From: Myxococcota bacterium
GTDB taxonomy: Bacteria > Myxococcota_C > UBA6777
Assembly (NCBI GenBank): GCA_023150835.1
Contig: JAKLKB010000195.1
Span: 1 to 7,576 of the forward strand
DNA: 7,576 nt
Reading direction: 5' to 3'
Shown: positions 1-5,853 of the stretch, piece after piece
Numbering within the stretch: position 1 is the stretch's first letter
Layout: each line of letters begins with the position of its first letter
Made by a program: the position numbers and the translations under genes
The notes under the pieces: generated by a model
What the model was told of the DNA's origin: nothing
Database searches by the model: none
Seen by the model: only the letters and a program-made list of their open reading frames with translations

Positions 1-87
1 CGCCGAAAGCTCTAGCTCTTTTACGATGTCTGCGGGGATTCTCAGCGCCAAACTGTTGCCCCATACCGAGATGGATGCTTTGCGCAT
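1..87 (-). CDS. mazE: MazE-type antitoxin, N-terminal part (runs off left edge)
   Basis: The minus strand encodes 29 codons before the window ends. The residues V-W-G-N-S-L-A-L-R-I-P follow the start of MazE/SpoVT-AbrB antitoxins, where [K/R]-W-G-N-S-x-[A/G]-[V/L]-R-I-P forms the first strand of the swapped-hairpin DNA-binding fold. The start at 85-87 is set by a consensus AGGAGG at 94-99 with six bases between. In this family the protein binds its own promoter and neutralises a MazF-type endoribonuclease, usually encoded directly downstream, which here would lie beyond the left edge. The duplicated palindromic sequence upstream (129-227) fits autoregulation. The C-terminal toxin-binding tail is not visible, so the partner toxin is inferred. 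A lone AbrB-like regulator is the alternative. Confidence 0.82.
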   Translation of the reverse strand, partial: MRKASISVWGNSLALRIPADIVKELELSA

Positions 88-128
88 ACGATGCCTCCTT
101 TCCATTTCTTCTTGCTGCTCACAAAACG

Positions 129-159
129 GCAGAGAAGAACATATATATACATCGTATAT
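129..159. repeat. 31-bp direct repeat, copy 1, with ATATAC-N3-GTATAT palindrome
   Basis: This 31-bp block is identical to 197-227. It contains an inverted repeat with arms 144-150 and 154-160 around the spacer ATC. It ends about 40 bases upstream of the mazE start. Position and symmetry suggest an operator for the antitoxin or toxin-antitoxin complex. The AT-rich arms could also hold a -10 element. Binding is inferred. Confidence 0.7.
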
Positions 160-196
160 AAGTCTCGTCACACACGGCGTATTGTCTCAGCTTTAT

Positions 197-227
197 GCAG
201 AGAAGAACATATATATACATCGTATAT
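197..227. repeat. 31-bp direct repeat, copy 2
   Basis: This is a perfect copy of 129-159, offset by 68 bp, with palindrome arms at 213-218 and 222-227. The 37 bp between the copies are unrelated to them. No third copy is found at the next expected offset on either side. Two identical palindromic sites upstream of a toxin-antitoxin gene are consistent with cooperative operator binding. Confidence 0.7.
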
Positions 228-323
228 CCGTTCAAAGTTCTGGCGTCAAACACTTTGTCCGGTACAAATGAATGAAATATGCTACGTCGCCTCGCTTCTT
301 CTTCGCGACTTTTTCAACAAGTT

Positions 324-1118
324 TTAGGCACTTTCAAACGGGTGTCGGCTCGGCAAGTACGTTGTGCAAAATCTGCTGGTAATGTCCCACAGATCCGAAG
401 TTAACAACGCCTTCACTTTTTCTTGGATGGTTTGCGGCACACCGCCGTAAAAGGCTTCTGCGATGCTTCCCGCGATGCAAGCCAGCGTATCGCTATCGCC
501 TCCGAGAGAGACCGCGTTTCGGACGGCGTCTTCGTACGAATCGGAATCTAGAAACGCGATGATCGCTTCAGGAACCGTACCTTGGCAGGAGACGTCGAAA
601 GAGTACGTCGGTCGGATCTCTTCGGTGGTGCGGCCCAGATCATAGTGAAATTGGCTGGATATCTGCGAACGGATGGATTCTTTGCTTTGGCCGGTCCTTG
701 CGAGGAAAATAGCAAGAGCCGTAGCCTGTGCCCCTTTGATGCCTTCTGGATGGTTGTGCGTGATCTCTGCGGTTGCTTTCGCTTGAGCCAACACTTCTTC
801 TTCGGTGGAAAAAGCGAAGGCAACGGGACTGACCCGCATCGCAGAGCCGTTGCCCCAACTGTTGTAAGGTCCGGCATTTTCAACGCGAAGCCACCGAATA
901 AACGTGCCACCATAACCAGCATTCGGATAGCGTCTACCGATCTCTCGCACAGAATCGACATAAGGTTTTCCACCAAGTATGGCATCTGCGATCGCGACCG
1001 TCAAAACCGTATCATCCGTGAAACGGCACGATGGATGGAAGAGAGGAAATGTTTTCGTCTTCATCGGACGGCGCTCGTACACAGATCCAATGATATCACC
1101 TGCGATGGCTCCGATCAT
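324..1118 (-). CDS. ADP-ribosylglycohydrolase family protein (DraG/ARH fold)
   Basis: The 264-residue protein matches the usual family length and looks complete. Enzymes of this family remove ADP-ribose from modified proteins or other acceptors using a binuclear metal site (Mg or Mn). Visible signatures are the N-terminal G-A-I-A-G-D-I-I-G-S-V-Y-E (residues 3-15), F-T-D-D-T (33-37), whose Thr and two Asp are metal ligands in the family, G-N-G-S-A-M-R (89-95), H-N-H-P-E-G (121-126), and G-G-D-S-D-T (206-211), which supplies the remaining ligands. All expected metal-binding residues are present, so it should be active. There is no signal peptide, so it is cytoplasmic. AGAGGA at 1127-1132 sits eight bases before the start. 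It lies 236 bp upstream of mazE on the same strand; the gap argues against a tight operon. The substrate cannot be told from sequence. Confidence 0.93.
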   Translation of the reverse strand: MIGAIAGDIIGSVYERRPMKTKTFPLFHPSCRFTDDTVLTVAIADAILGGKPYVDSVREIGRRYPNAGYGGTFIRWLRVENAGPYNSWGNGSAMRVSPVAFAFSTEEEVLAQAKATAEITHNHPEGIKGAQATALAIFLARTGQSKESIRSQISSQFHYDLGRTTEEIRPTYSFDVSCQGTVPEAIIAFLDSDSYEDAVRNAVSLGGDSDTLACIAGSIAEAFYGGVPQTIQEKVKALLTSDLWDITSRFCTTYLPSRHPFESA

Positions 1119-1459
1119 CTTGTGTATCCTCTGTGCTAAAGATTTATTCTGAGACAGATCAAGGGCTTGTTTGCTATAGCAACTCGTACAATTTTGTAAG
1201 TGCGAGAGCGGCTTGCGTTGCTGTTTCTTTCAGTTTATCAAGAGCATTCCAAAACATCTCGACTCCTTATTCAGGCCACTCCGTGTGTTGAAAGCGATCC
1301 GGCGGGAAACATATCGGCACCGTCTGACTTGTACAATGGGAACCATGTTCCGCACAAGTACCAAAACAGCAAGACACTGTTTTTTGTTTGACAGAAGAAT
1401 CCTTCTCGTGATAGCATCAAAAACGCTTGATACAATCAATCATACGTTGGAGAGACATC
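1119..1459. other. Divergent intergenic region with several palindromes, no gene seen
   Basis: This region separates the ADP-ribosylglycohydrolase (minus) from the lipoprotein gene (plus). It holds a 12-bp perfect palindrome TTGCTATAGCAA at 1171-1182, a nested inverted repeat (ACTTGT 1327-1332 with ACAAGT 1354-1359, enclosing GGAAC 1339-1343 and GTTCC 1347-1351), and AAAACAG 1363-1369 pairing with CTGTTTT 1377-1383, which runs into a T tract. The last resembles a weak plus-strand terminator, yet no plus-strand gene ends there. Short open frames here have no recognisable content or convincing ribosome site. Confidence 0.5.
1388..1417 (+). promoter_or_regulatory. Probable sigma70-type promoter of the cysteine-rich lipoprotein gene
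   Basis: A perfect -35 hexamer TTGACA (1388-1393) is followed 18 bases later by TAGCAT (1412-1417), a four-of-six match to the -10 consensus. It would give a leader of about 35 bases before the start at 1460. A small inverted repeat AGAAG/CTTCT (1393-1397, 1402-1406) lies in the spacer. An alternative -10, TACAAT at 1431-1436, lacks a matching -35. Confidence 0.42.
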
Positions 1460-2926
1460 ATGAGGAATTCAAGCGTTTTCTGGTTTTTCTTCGCGCTTAC
1501 TGTGCTGTATTCTAGCTCTTGCGTCATCATCGAATCACCCAAATGCTTACAAGATAAAGACTGTAAAGCAAACGAGACTTGTCAGAACTCAGTGTGTAAA
1601 TCGAAATTTACGCCTTGTGCGGGTGATCGCGATTGTAAAAATGGCGAATACTGCGAGAAAAAGCTTTTGATCTGCGTTGAGACCCCCAAATGCACAGACA
1701 ACAAAGGCTGCAAAAACGGAGAGATCTGTCAAAGTGGAACATGCACATCGGGACCTCAATGCACAAACAACAAAGACTGTAAGATCGCAGAGATCTGCCA
1801 AAACGGAGCATGTGTGGCCGATCCAAAATGTTTGCAAGAAGAGGTCTGCAACGGGTTGGACGACAACTGCAACGGTGCCGTGGATGAAAATATCGCCGCT
1901 CGAAATTGTTATACTGGGCCAGAATCTTCTCGCGGAAAAGGCGAATGTAAAGAAGGTAGACAGCTTTGCGTAAATGGCTCTTGGGCTTCTTGCCAAAACG
2001 AGACCGTCCCAAAAGAAGAAACCTGTAATCAAAAAGACGATGACTGCGATGGCTCCATCGATAATCTCGCCACGATCGGAAAAGAATGCGATTCTGGAGA
2101 AAAAGGAGAATGCGCCAAAGGCAAGCTGGAGTGCAAAGAAGGCCAATTAAAATGCACACCACAAACAGCATCTTCCGCTGAGGTTTGCGATGGGAAAGAC
2201 AATGATTGCAATGGTTTCATCGACGATTCAGCGGCTTGCTGCTCCTCTGGAAAAATGCTCGAATTAAAGGGAACCTCTTCTTACGTTTTCGTGGATCAAG
2301 CCAAACAAAACATCCAAATACAAAACCAATTCACGATGGAAAGCTGGGTATTCATCAACGAAACTCCACCCTTTCCCGGCAATCCCAAAGTGTTCAGCCT
2401 TGGACTGCCCGGTTCGACTTATGAGCATACTGTGTTGCATTTTTGCACAAACGCTTGCAAAGGCAAAGACAAGCCAAACGCACGTATGGTCGTGGCTGCC
2501 CCCGGAGAAATCATCTTCGATTCCCCAGAACAATCGCCGCTCAAAGTTTGGCTCCATCTGGCATTTTCATACGATGGCAAAACAGGGAACCTCTATATCA
2601 ACGGCGCTCTGAAAAAAAGCCTCCCCATCAGCGCACCTGTGAAAACAGATCCAAGACAACAAATGTACATCGGAAGAGGCGGCGGAGGCGAAGTGGATCG
2701 CTTTCTTGGGTACGTAGATGAAGTACGACTTTGGGACTATGCAAGATCTGAACAGCAGATTAAAGAAAATATGAAAAATAAATTAAATCCTCAAGAAAAA
2801 GGATTGATTGGCTATTGGAATTTTGACGATGGGACAGCAAAAGATCTTTCGACCAAACAAAACAACGGCGAATTAAAAGGAGAGGCAGCGATCATCCCAG
2901 TCAAAAAGCCCACATGGTGCGACTAA
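1460..2926 (+). CDS. Secreted cysteine-rich lipoprotein with MopE-like motifs and C-terminal LamG-like domain
   Basis: The 488-residue product starts at ATG 1460 behind GGAGAG (1449-1454). An in-frame TTG at 1427 would put 11 extra residues before the signal peptide and is less likely. A hydrophobic signal ends in Y-S-S-S-C with Cys21, a relaxed lipobox, so a lipid-anchored envelope protein is inferred. Four repeats of pattern C-x5-C-x5-C-x4/6-C occupy residues 29-118. Three MopE-like motifs follow at 128-143, 187-202 and 241-256, each near E-V-C-N-G-x-D-D-x-C-N-G-x-x-D; Pfam calls these putative metal-binding motifs and they are abundant in myxobacterial surface proteins. Residues about 265-480 form a LamG/concanavalin-like jellyroll, with W-L-H-L-A-F-S-Y-D-G (364-373), L-Y-I-N-G (378-382), I-G-R-G (404-407), V-D-E-V-R-L-W (419-425) and G-Y-W-N-F-D-D (451-457). 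It probably binds glycans or a surface ligand; no catalytic site is seen. Codon use is more AT-rich than in the hydrolase that follows. Confidence 0.92.
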   Translation: MRNSSVFWFFFALTVLYSSSCVIIESPKCLQDKDCKANETCQNSVCKSKFTPCAGDRDCKNGEYCEKKLLICVETPKCTDNKGCKNGEICQSGTCTSGPQCTNNKDCKIAEICQNGACVADPKCLQEEVCNGLDDNCNGAVDENIAARNCYTGPESSRGKGECKEGRQLCVNGSWASCQNETVPKEETCNQKDDDCDGSIDNLATIGKECDSGEKGECAKGKLECKEGQLKCTPQTASSAEVCDGKDNDCNGFIDDSAACCSSGKMLELKGTSSYVFVDQAKQNIQIQNQFTMESWVFINETPPFPGNPKVFSLGLPGSTYEHTVLHFCTNACKGKDKPNARMVVAAPGEIIFDSPEQSPLKVWLHLAFSYDGKTGNLYINGALKKSLPISAPVKTDPRQQMYIGRGGGGEVDRFLGYVDEVRLWDYARSEQQIKENMKNKLNPQEKGLIGYWNFDDGTAKDLSTKQNNGELKGEAAIIPVKKPTWCD

Positions 2927-3045
2927 CACTCTCCTCCAAGAATCGGCGATAAGAACACTGTTTCCTGTGTCACAAAGCCTTCGTGGGGCGACTAGCAGAG
3001 ACAACAAGCCCGTCCGTCAAATCTTGTAGAACCCACGAAGCGCAC
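2927..3045. other. Convergent intergenic region with long-range inverted repeat
   Basis: No gene is seen. CTTCGTGGG (2979-2987) pairs with CCCACGAAG (3032-3040), and within that loop ACAAG (3004-3008) pairs with CTTGT (3023-3027). Lying just past the lipoprotein stop and before repeat A, this may act as a transcription end for one or both converging genes, but neither stem is followed by a T tract. Confidence 0.35.
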
Positions 3046-3170
3046 AAAAAACCCGTGTTCGTGCCGTTTCAAGCGAGAGAGTTATTGGTGTAAAAAACGA
3101 TGATCTTTTCGCCAACACGGGGTCAAGGGGCTATAGCCCCTTGCGGGGTGTGGGGTGGCACCCCACAAAA
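3046..3170 (-). repeat. Dispersed repeat, copy A (minus orientation)
   Basis: Read on the minus strand, this segment aligns without gaps to 4611-4735 on the plus strand. By hand count about 102 of 125 positions agree. It contains a perfect 20-bp palindrome CAAGGGGCTATAGCCCCTTG (3124-3143) and a hairpin GTGGGGT-N3-ACCCCAC (3150-3166). It lies directly downstream of the hydrolase gene, in the same direction. No transposase or coding content is seen, so it is a non-autonomous intergenic repeat of REP or MITE type, or a structured RNA element. Confidence 0.82.
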
Positions 3171-3182
3171 CGATCGAACTGT

Positions 3183-3242
3183 GTCTATCCTCGAATCTTA
3201 CGCGCAACGCGCCTCAAGCCAGCGCAAGATTCGAGGATAGAC
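3183..3242 (-). repeat. Perfect 17-bp inverted repeat spanning the hydrolase stop codon
   Basis: GTCTATCCTCGAATCTT at 3183-3199 is the exact reverse complement of 3226-3242, with a 26-base loop between. One arm encodes residues V-Y-P-R-I-L near the hydrolase C terminus. The loop holds the last codons and the other arm starts within the stop codon. In mRNA it would form a strong hairpin around the stop, possibly a terminator or 3' stability element, although no T tract follows. A snap-back copying event is another origin. Confidence 0.7.
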
Positions 3243-4367
3243 TTCTTCGTGGGCGTGTTTTGCGAAGATCAGTCCGTTGTGGCAATAATCCAATCGCGCC
3301 CCAAAAGATCGCCCCATCACATGAAATTCTTTGCAAGAAGAGCCGATCTTCTCGTAGCCAAGGCGCACTTGTGCAGGAGGGGCCAAGGTGTCGCCTTCCC
3401 CCGCGATACAACACAGCGGCACCCGAACCTTGGCGAGCTCCGCGAGATAATCGATCTTTCCATCCGCCGACAAAAAGCGGCCCGAACGCAACATCTCTAA
3501 AAAAACAGCCGTGATCCGTTCATTGAAGTCTTCGGTCATCACAAACAAGCCGCGCCGAAACACATACGGCTCGATATTTGGGGGATAACTGAAGCCCAGA
3601 TGGATCGGTAGATAAGGGATCAACATCGCCCCGCCACGCGTCAGCCAACGCAATGGAAAAACCGCACAAACCGCAAAGATCAACGGAGCCACCCATGCGA
3701 TCAGTCGATTCGAGAGGCTCGGTGGTAACCCCGCAGGGGAGCCCAAACAGCACAACGAGGCGACGCGTGTTTCTTCGGGATGAAGGCCCAAATAAGCATA
3801 CATCACCAACCCGCCCATCGAATGCCCCACCCAATGCACTACATCAACCCCCGATTCTCTCGTAATATGCGCCAAGATCGCAGGGACATCTCGGCTCGCA
3901 TGATCATCAAAACTCCACAGCGGATCGCTCGGCCCCCCCTCCGCCACAGAACGCGCACGACTCTCCCCGTACCCCCGCAGATCCACATTCCACACCTCAA
4001 AACCATGCCGACAGAAAAATTCGACAAGGCTCGCTCCCGTGATCAGGTCCATATTGCCCCGGTTGGCATTGAATCCGTGGCACGTCACCACCACCGCACG
4101 GCGAAGCCCCTCCGCAGGATGTCGCGCCACCGCCAACGACCACCCGCCTTCCAACACGATCCGATCCACTCGCGGAGCCTGCCGCGCTTCGCCCAACCGA
4201 CGCCCCCCAACCCAAGTAGAAACCATCCACACGATCTCAAAAATACCCAATACTCCGACAAAGATCAAAAGACTCGTCCAAGACCACCACGCCCACAACA
4301 GCACCATCCCCACAAAGGCCAACCATAAAACGACCCGATGAACTCGAATCCGCCGATCCTTCGGCAT
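3198..4367 (-). CDS. Membrane-anchored alpha/beta hydrolase (lipase/esterase-like)
   Basis: The 389-residue protein has two adjoining hydrophobic segments at about residues 11-30 and 31-53, then an alpha/beta-hydrolase domain from about residue 68 to the end. Visible motifs are C-H-G-F-N-A-N-R-G-N (96-105) at the oxyanion hole, V-D-L-R-G-Y-G-E-S-R (128-137), the nucleophile elbow G-H-S-M-G-G (181-186, Ser183), G-E-G-D (323-326, acid candidate Asp326) and D-Y-C-H-N-G (360-365, catalytic His363) followed by E-E-V-Y-P-R-I-L-R-W-L. The complete Ser-Asp-His set suggests an active esterase, lipase or acyltransferase-type enzyme. A lid-like insertion, hydrophobic around 220-250, separates the Ser and Asp motifs. 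AGGAGG at 4373-4378, five bases before the ATG, fixes the start. It has no same-strand neighbour and is flanked by inverted repeats A and B. The substrate cannot be assigned. Confidence 0.9.
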   Translation of the reverse strand: MPKDRRIRVHRVVLWLAFVGMVLLWAWWSWTSLLIFVGVLGIFEIVWMVSTWVGGRRLGEARQAPRVDRIVLEGGWSLAVARHPAEGLRRAVVVTCHGFNANRGNMDLITGASLVEFFCRHGFEVWNVDLRGYGESRARSVAEGGPSDPLWSFDDHASRDVPAILAHITRESGVDVVHWVGHSMGGLVMYAYLGLHPEETRVASLCCLGSPAGLPPSLSNRLIAWVAPLIFAVCAVFPLRWLTRGGAMLIPYLPIHLGFSYPPNIEPYVFRRGLFVMTEDFNERITAVFLEMLRSGRFLSADGKIDYLAELAKVRVPLCCIAGEGDTLAPPAQVRLGYEKIGSSCKEFHVMGRSFGARLDYCHNGLIFAKHAHEEVYPRILRWLEARCA

Positions 4368-4610
4368 CCAAACCTCCTCGTCTCACCGCTCATCCGCATC
4401 TAAGCCACGCACCCACGTCTAAGCCACGCACGATCAGGCTTAAGCGCAGACACTTGATGCGCTCGATCAAGCCCATCGCCGCCCAAAGATGAACATCCCC
4501 CCTCACAACGCAAGCCACACACCCCAGAGATGACAAAACACAGACAAAGATGTGACACGGCAAACGATGGCTGGGTCTTTCTATCTGATCGGAGTGACTT
4601 GTTGAATTCA
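4368..4610. other. Intergenic region upstream of the hydrolase, no gene seen
   Basis: The only structure noted is a 14-bp direct repeat TCTAAGCCACGCAC at 4399-4412 and 4418-4431 (period 19), close upstream of the hydrolase ribosome site, where it could be part of a leader or operator. No convincing promoter pair was recognised for the minus-strand hydrolase gene. Confidence 0.4.
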
Positions 4611-4735
4611 TTTCGTGGGGCGTTGCCCCACACCCCACAAGGGACTTTCGCCCCTTGACCCCGTATCGGCGAAGAGAGCGTCGCTTTTCACACCAACGAC
4701 TCTCTCGCTTGCAAAAGCACGAACTCGGGGTTTTT
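4611..4735 (+). repeat. Dispersed repeat, copy B (plus orientation)
   Basis: This is the inverted counterpart of copy A, ungapped and about 82% identical by hand count. It contains the hairpin GTGGGGC-N3-GCCCCAC (4615-4631), a decayed form of A's 20-bp palindrome (CAAGGG/CCCTTG arms, 4638-4657), and the block A-C-T-C-T-C-T-C-G-C-T-T-G shared with A. It lies between the hydrolase and redoxin genes. A further small stem GCGAC-AA-GTCGC (4737-4748) lies just past its end. The rest of the region to 4820 shows no gene. Confidence 0.82.
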
Positions 4736-4820
4736 CGCGACAAGTCGCTGCTCTTCGAGAGAACACAACACTTCGACCCGCAACGTGACACCGCAAGCAA
4801 CGGCCTTGCACAAAACAGAA

Positions 4821-4826
4821 AAGGAG
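4821..4826 (+). promoter_or_regulatory. Ribosome binding site that selects a TTG start
   Basis: AAGGAG lies seven bases before TTG 4834-4836. No ATG or GTG in this frame is equally well placed, so the redoxin gene most likely begins with the rare TTG start. Confidence 0.75.
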
Positions 4827-4833
4827 CCTCGCC

Positions 4834-5640
4834 TTGACCCCAGATATCCAAATCCTCTTTTCTGCCGTAGGGCTGGGCGTTGTCGTCTTTGGATGGCTGC
4901 ATTACCTCTCCTTGATCGGCAAAGAAAAAGTCCCCAAGCATCCCCAGTTTTCTCTTTCCACGATGCTCGCAGGAAGCCTTCTTTCGCTCGCTCCTTGGAT
5001 GGTGGCTGTTGCCCAACAGCTTCCGCTCTCTCTGTTTGCGGTCTCGCTCTCGATTCGAGCCGTCGGACTGGCCTTGTTTTTCGTGTACCTGTTGCGCCAA
5101 GCCCCACTCCCCGATCAACCGATCCGATTGCAGGTCAACGATCGTTTTCCACCCATCCAAATCGTCGATGCCAACGGGCAATTACGCAACACCCAAGATC
5201 AGCAAGGCCAACGCTTTTTATTCAAGTTCTTTCGCGGCCATTGGTGACCGTACTGTTCCGCCGAGTTGCGGCGGTTTGAACAAATGAAGCCTCTCTTTGA
5301 AACCTACAACGTCGCTGTGTACGCTCTCAGCAAAGACACACCCGCTGAAGCCAAAGCTCACCAAGAACGCGATGCCTTGGGATTTGTGAGACTCTTCTGC
5401 GATCCAGCGATGCGGCATATCCGCGCATTGGGACTAGAGCACCACAAAGCTCTCGAATTCAAAACGTGGGATATCTTGGGCATTCCGCTCGGCTATCCAA
5501 GCGGATTCAAAAGCATGGCGATCCCAACATCCATCCTTGTTGATGAAAACGGAAACGTCCGATGGATCGACCAATCCGACGATTATCGGATGCGGGGCGA
5601 TGCACAGCGCATCCAAGACGCCCTCCTCCAAAGCTTTGGG
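4834..5640 (+). CDS. Selenocysteine-containing membrane redoxin (AhpC/TSA-like, U-x-x-C); 3' end unresolved
   Basis: The frame from TTG 4834 reaches a TGA at 5245-5247 and continues in the same frame as clear redoxin sequence. Read with Sec at codon 138, the active site is F-F-R-G-H-W-U-P-Y-C-S-A-E-L-R, matching the R-G-x-W-C-P-Y-C-x-x-E-L site of AhpC/TSA-like thioredoxin-fold proteins. Three hydrophobic segments (about residues 6-28, 42-61, 66-87) anchor the protein. The domain opens with V-N-D-R-F-P-P-I-Q-I-V-D-A-N-G (101-115). After the active site come R-L-F-C-D-P-A-M-R and the cis-proline segment A-I-P-T-S-I-L-V-D-E-N-G-N-V, usual fold markers. Sec as the attacking residue would suit a thiol peroxidase or oxidoreductase acting at the membrane. 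Typical redoxin sequence ends near 5640, but no in-frame stop occurs there and the frame stays open to 7392. A Cys-to-stop pseudogene is the alternative, less likely because redoxin motifs persist after the TGA. Confidence 0.83.
5245..5247 (+). other. In-frame UGA, probable selenocysteine codon
   Basis: This TGA lies between Trp137 and P-Y-C, exactly where the family has its first active-site cysteine. The codons on both sides are in frame and continue the same domain. Sec insertion would require SelA, SelB, SelC and SelD elsewhere in the genome, which cannot be seen here. Confidence 0.83.
5254..5282 (+). promoter_or_regulatory. Bacterial SECIS-like hairpin after the UGA
   Basis: CCGCCG (5258-5263) pairs perfectly with CGGCGG (5269-5274) around the five-base loop AGTTG. 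A lower stem TGTT/AACA (5254-5257, 5279-5282) pairs across a four-base bulge on the 3' side. The loop begins 16 bases after the UGA and has G as its second base. Both agree with the published bacterial SECIS model (small apical loop, an early G in the loop, UGA-to-loop distance of about 16-37 bases). In bacteria this hairpin recruits SelB with Sec-tRNA. The folding is by eye. Confidence 0.72.
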
Positions 5641-5853
5641 CCCTTAGCACAGAGAGGCCACGCAGTCGGCAAAAGCCCCCATGCCCGGGTGTTTCGTATC
5701 GCTCCTACACAAATCTCCTCCCGCCATCTCTGCTCTCCAACAATTTTTGATAAACCCGCCACCTTGACGACACAGAAAGAACCAGAAAGGCAACAACGCT
5801 TTTCCTTTCATTCTTTATCACAACAACACCCACACCGCCGATGGAGTCAGCCT
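5641..5853 (+). other. Open linker between redoxin and lipoprotein, same frame, low-complexity-like
   Basis: These 71 codons continue the redoxin frame without a stop, but the translation is rich in R, H, S, Q, P and T and resembles no domain. In the +1 frame a TAG appears at 5645-5647, right after the expected redoxin end, so a one-base difference near the GGGCCC at 5638-5643 would restore a normal stop. No clear terminator or promoter is seen; TTGACG at 5764-5769 has no good -10. It may therefore be intergenic DNA open by chance, or a true linker in a fusion of about 852 residues. Confidence 0.5.

Noticed and set aside
129-227. Two 31-bp repeats with a 37-bp spacer, the dimensions of a minimal CRISPR array
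   Set aside because: Only two copies, no third at the expected offset, no cas genes in the window, and the repeat is an AT-rich palindrome just upstream of a mazE-like gene, so an operator is simpler.
26-327. Two overlapping plus-strand open frames across the repeat region
   Set aside because: Both run over the antisense of mazE and its operators, have no ribosome site, and translate the 31-bp repeat twice. They look like chance frames.
582-1139. 185-codon plus-strand frame opposite the ADP-ribosylglycohydrolase
   Set aside because: It is the antisense of a clearly conserved enzyme gene and shows no domain of its own.
1589-2171. Two long minus-strand frames opposite the lipoprotein gene
   Set aside because: They arise from the repeated Cys codons of the real gene read in reverse. 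The plus-strand protein has clear motifs and a signal peptide.
3046-4735. Insertion sequence around the hydrolase
   Set aside because: The flanking inverted repeats are long and diverged, and the only gene between them is a hydrolase with no transposase motif, so a classic IS is not supported.
4390-5181. 263-codon minus-strand frame across repeat B and the redoxin 5' end
   Set aside because: It overlaps the repeat and the membrane part of the redoxin, has no recognisable domain and no ribosome site, and is charged and low in complexity.
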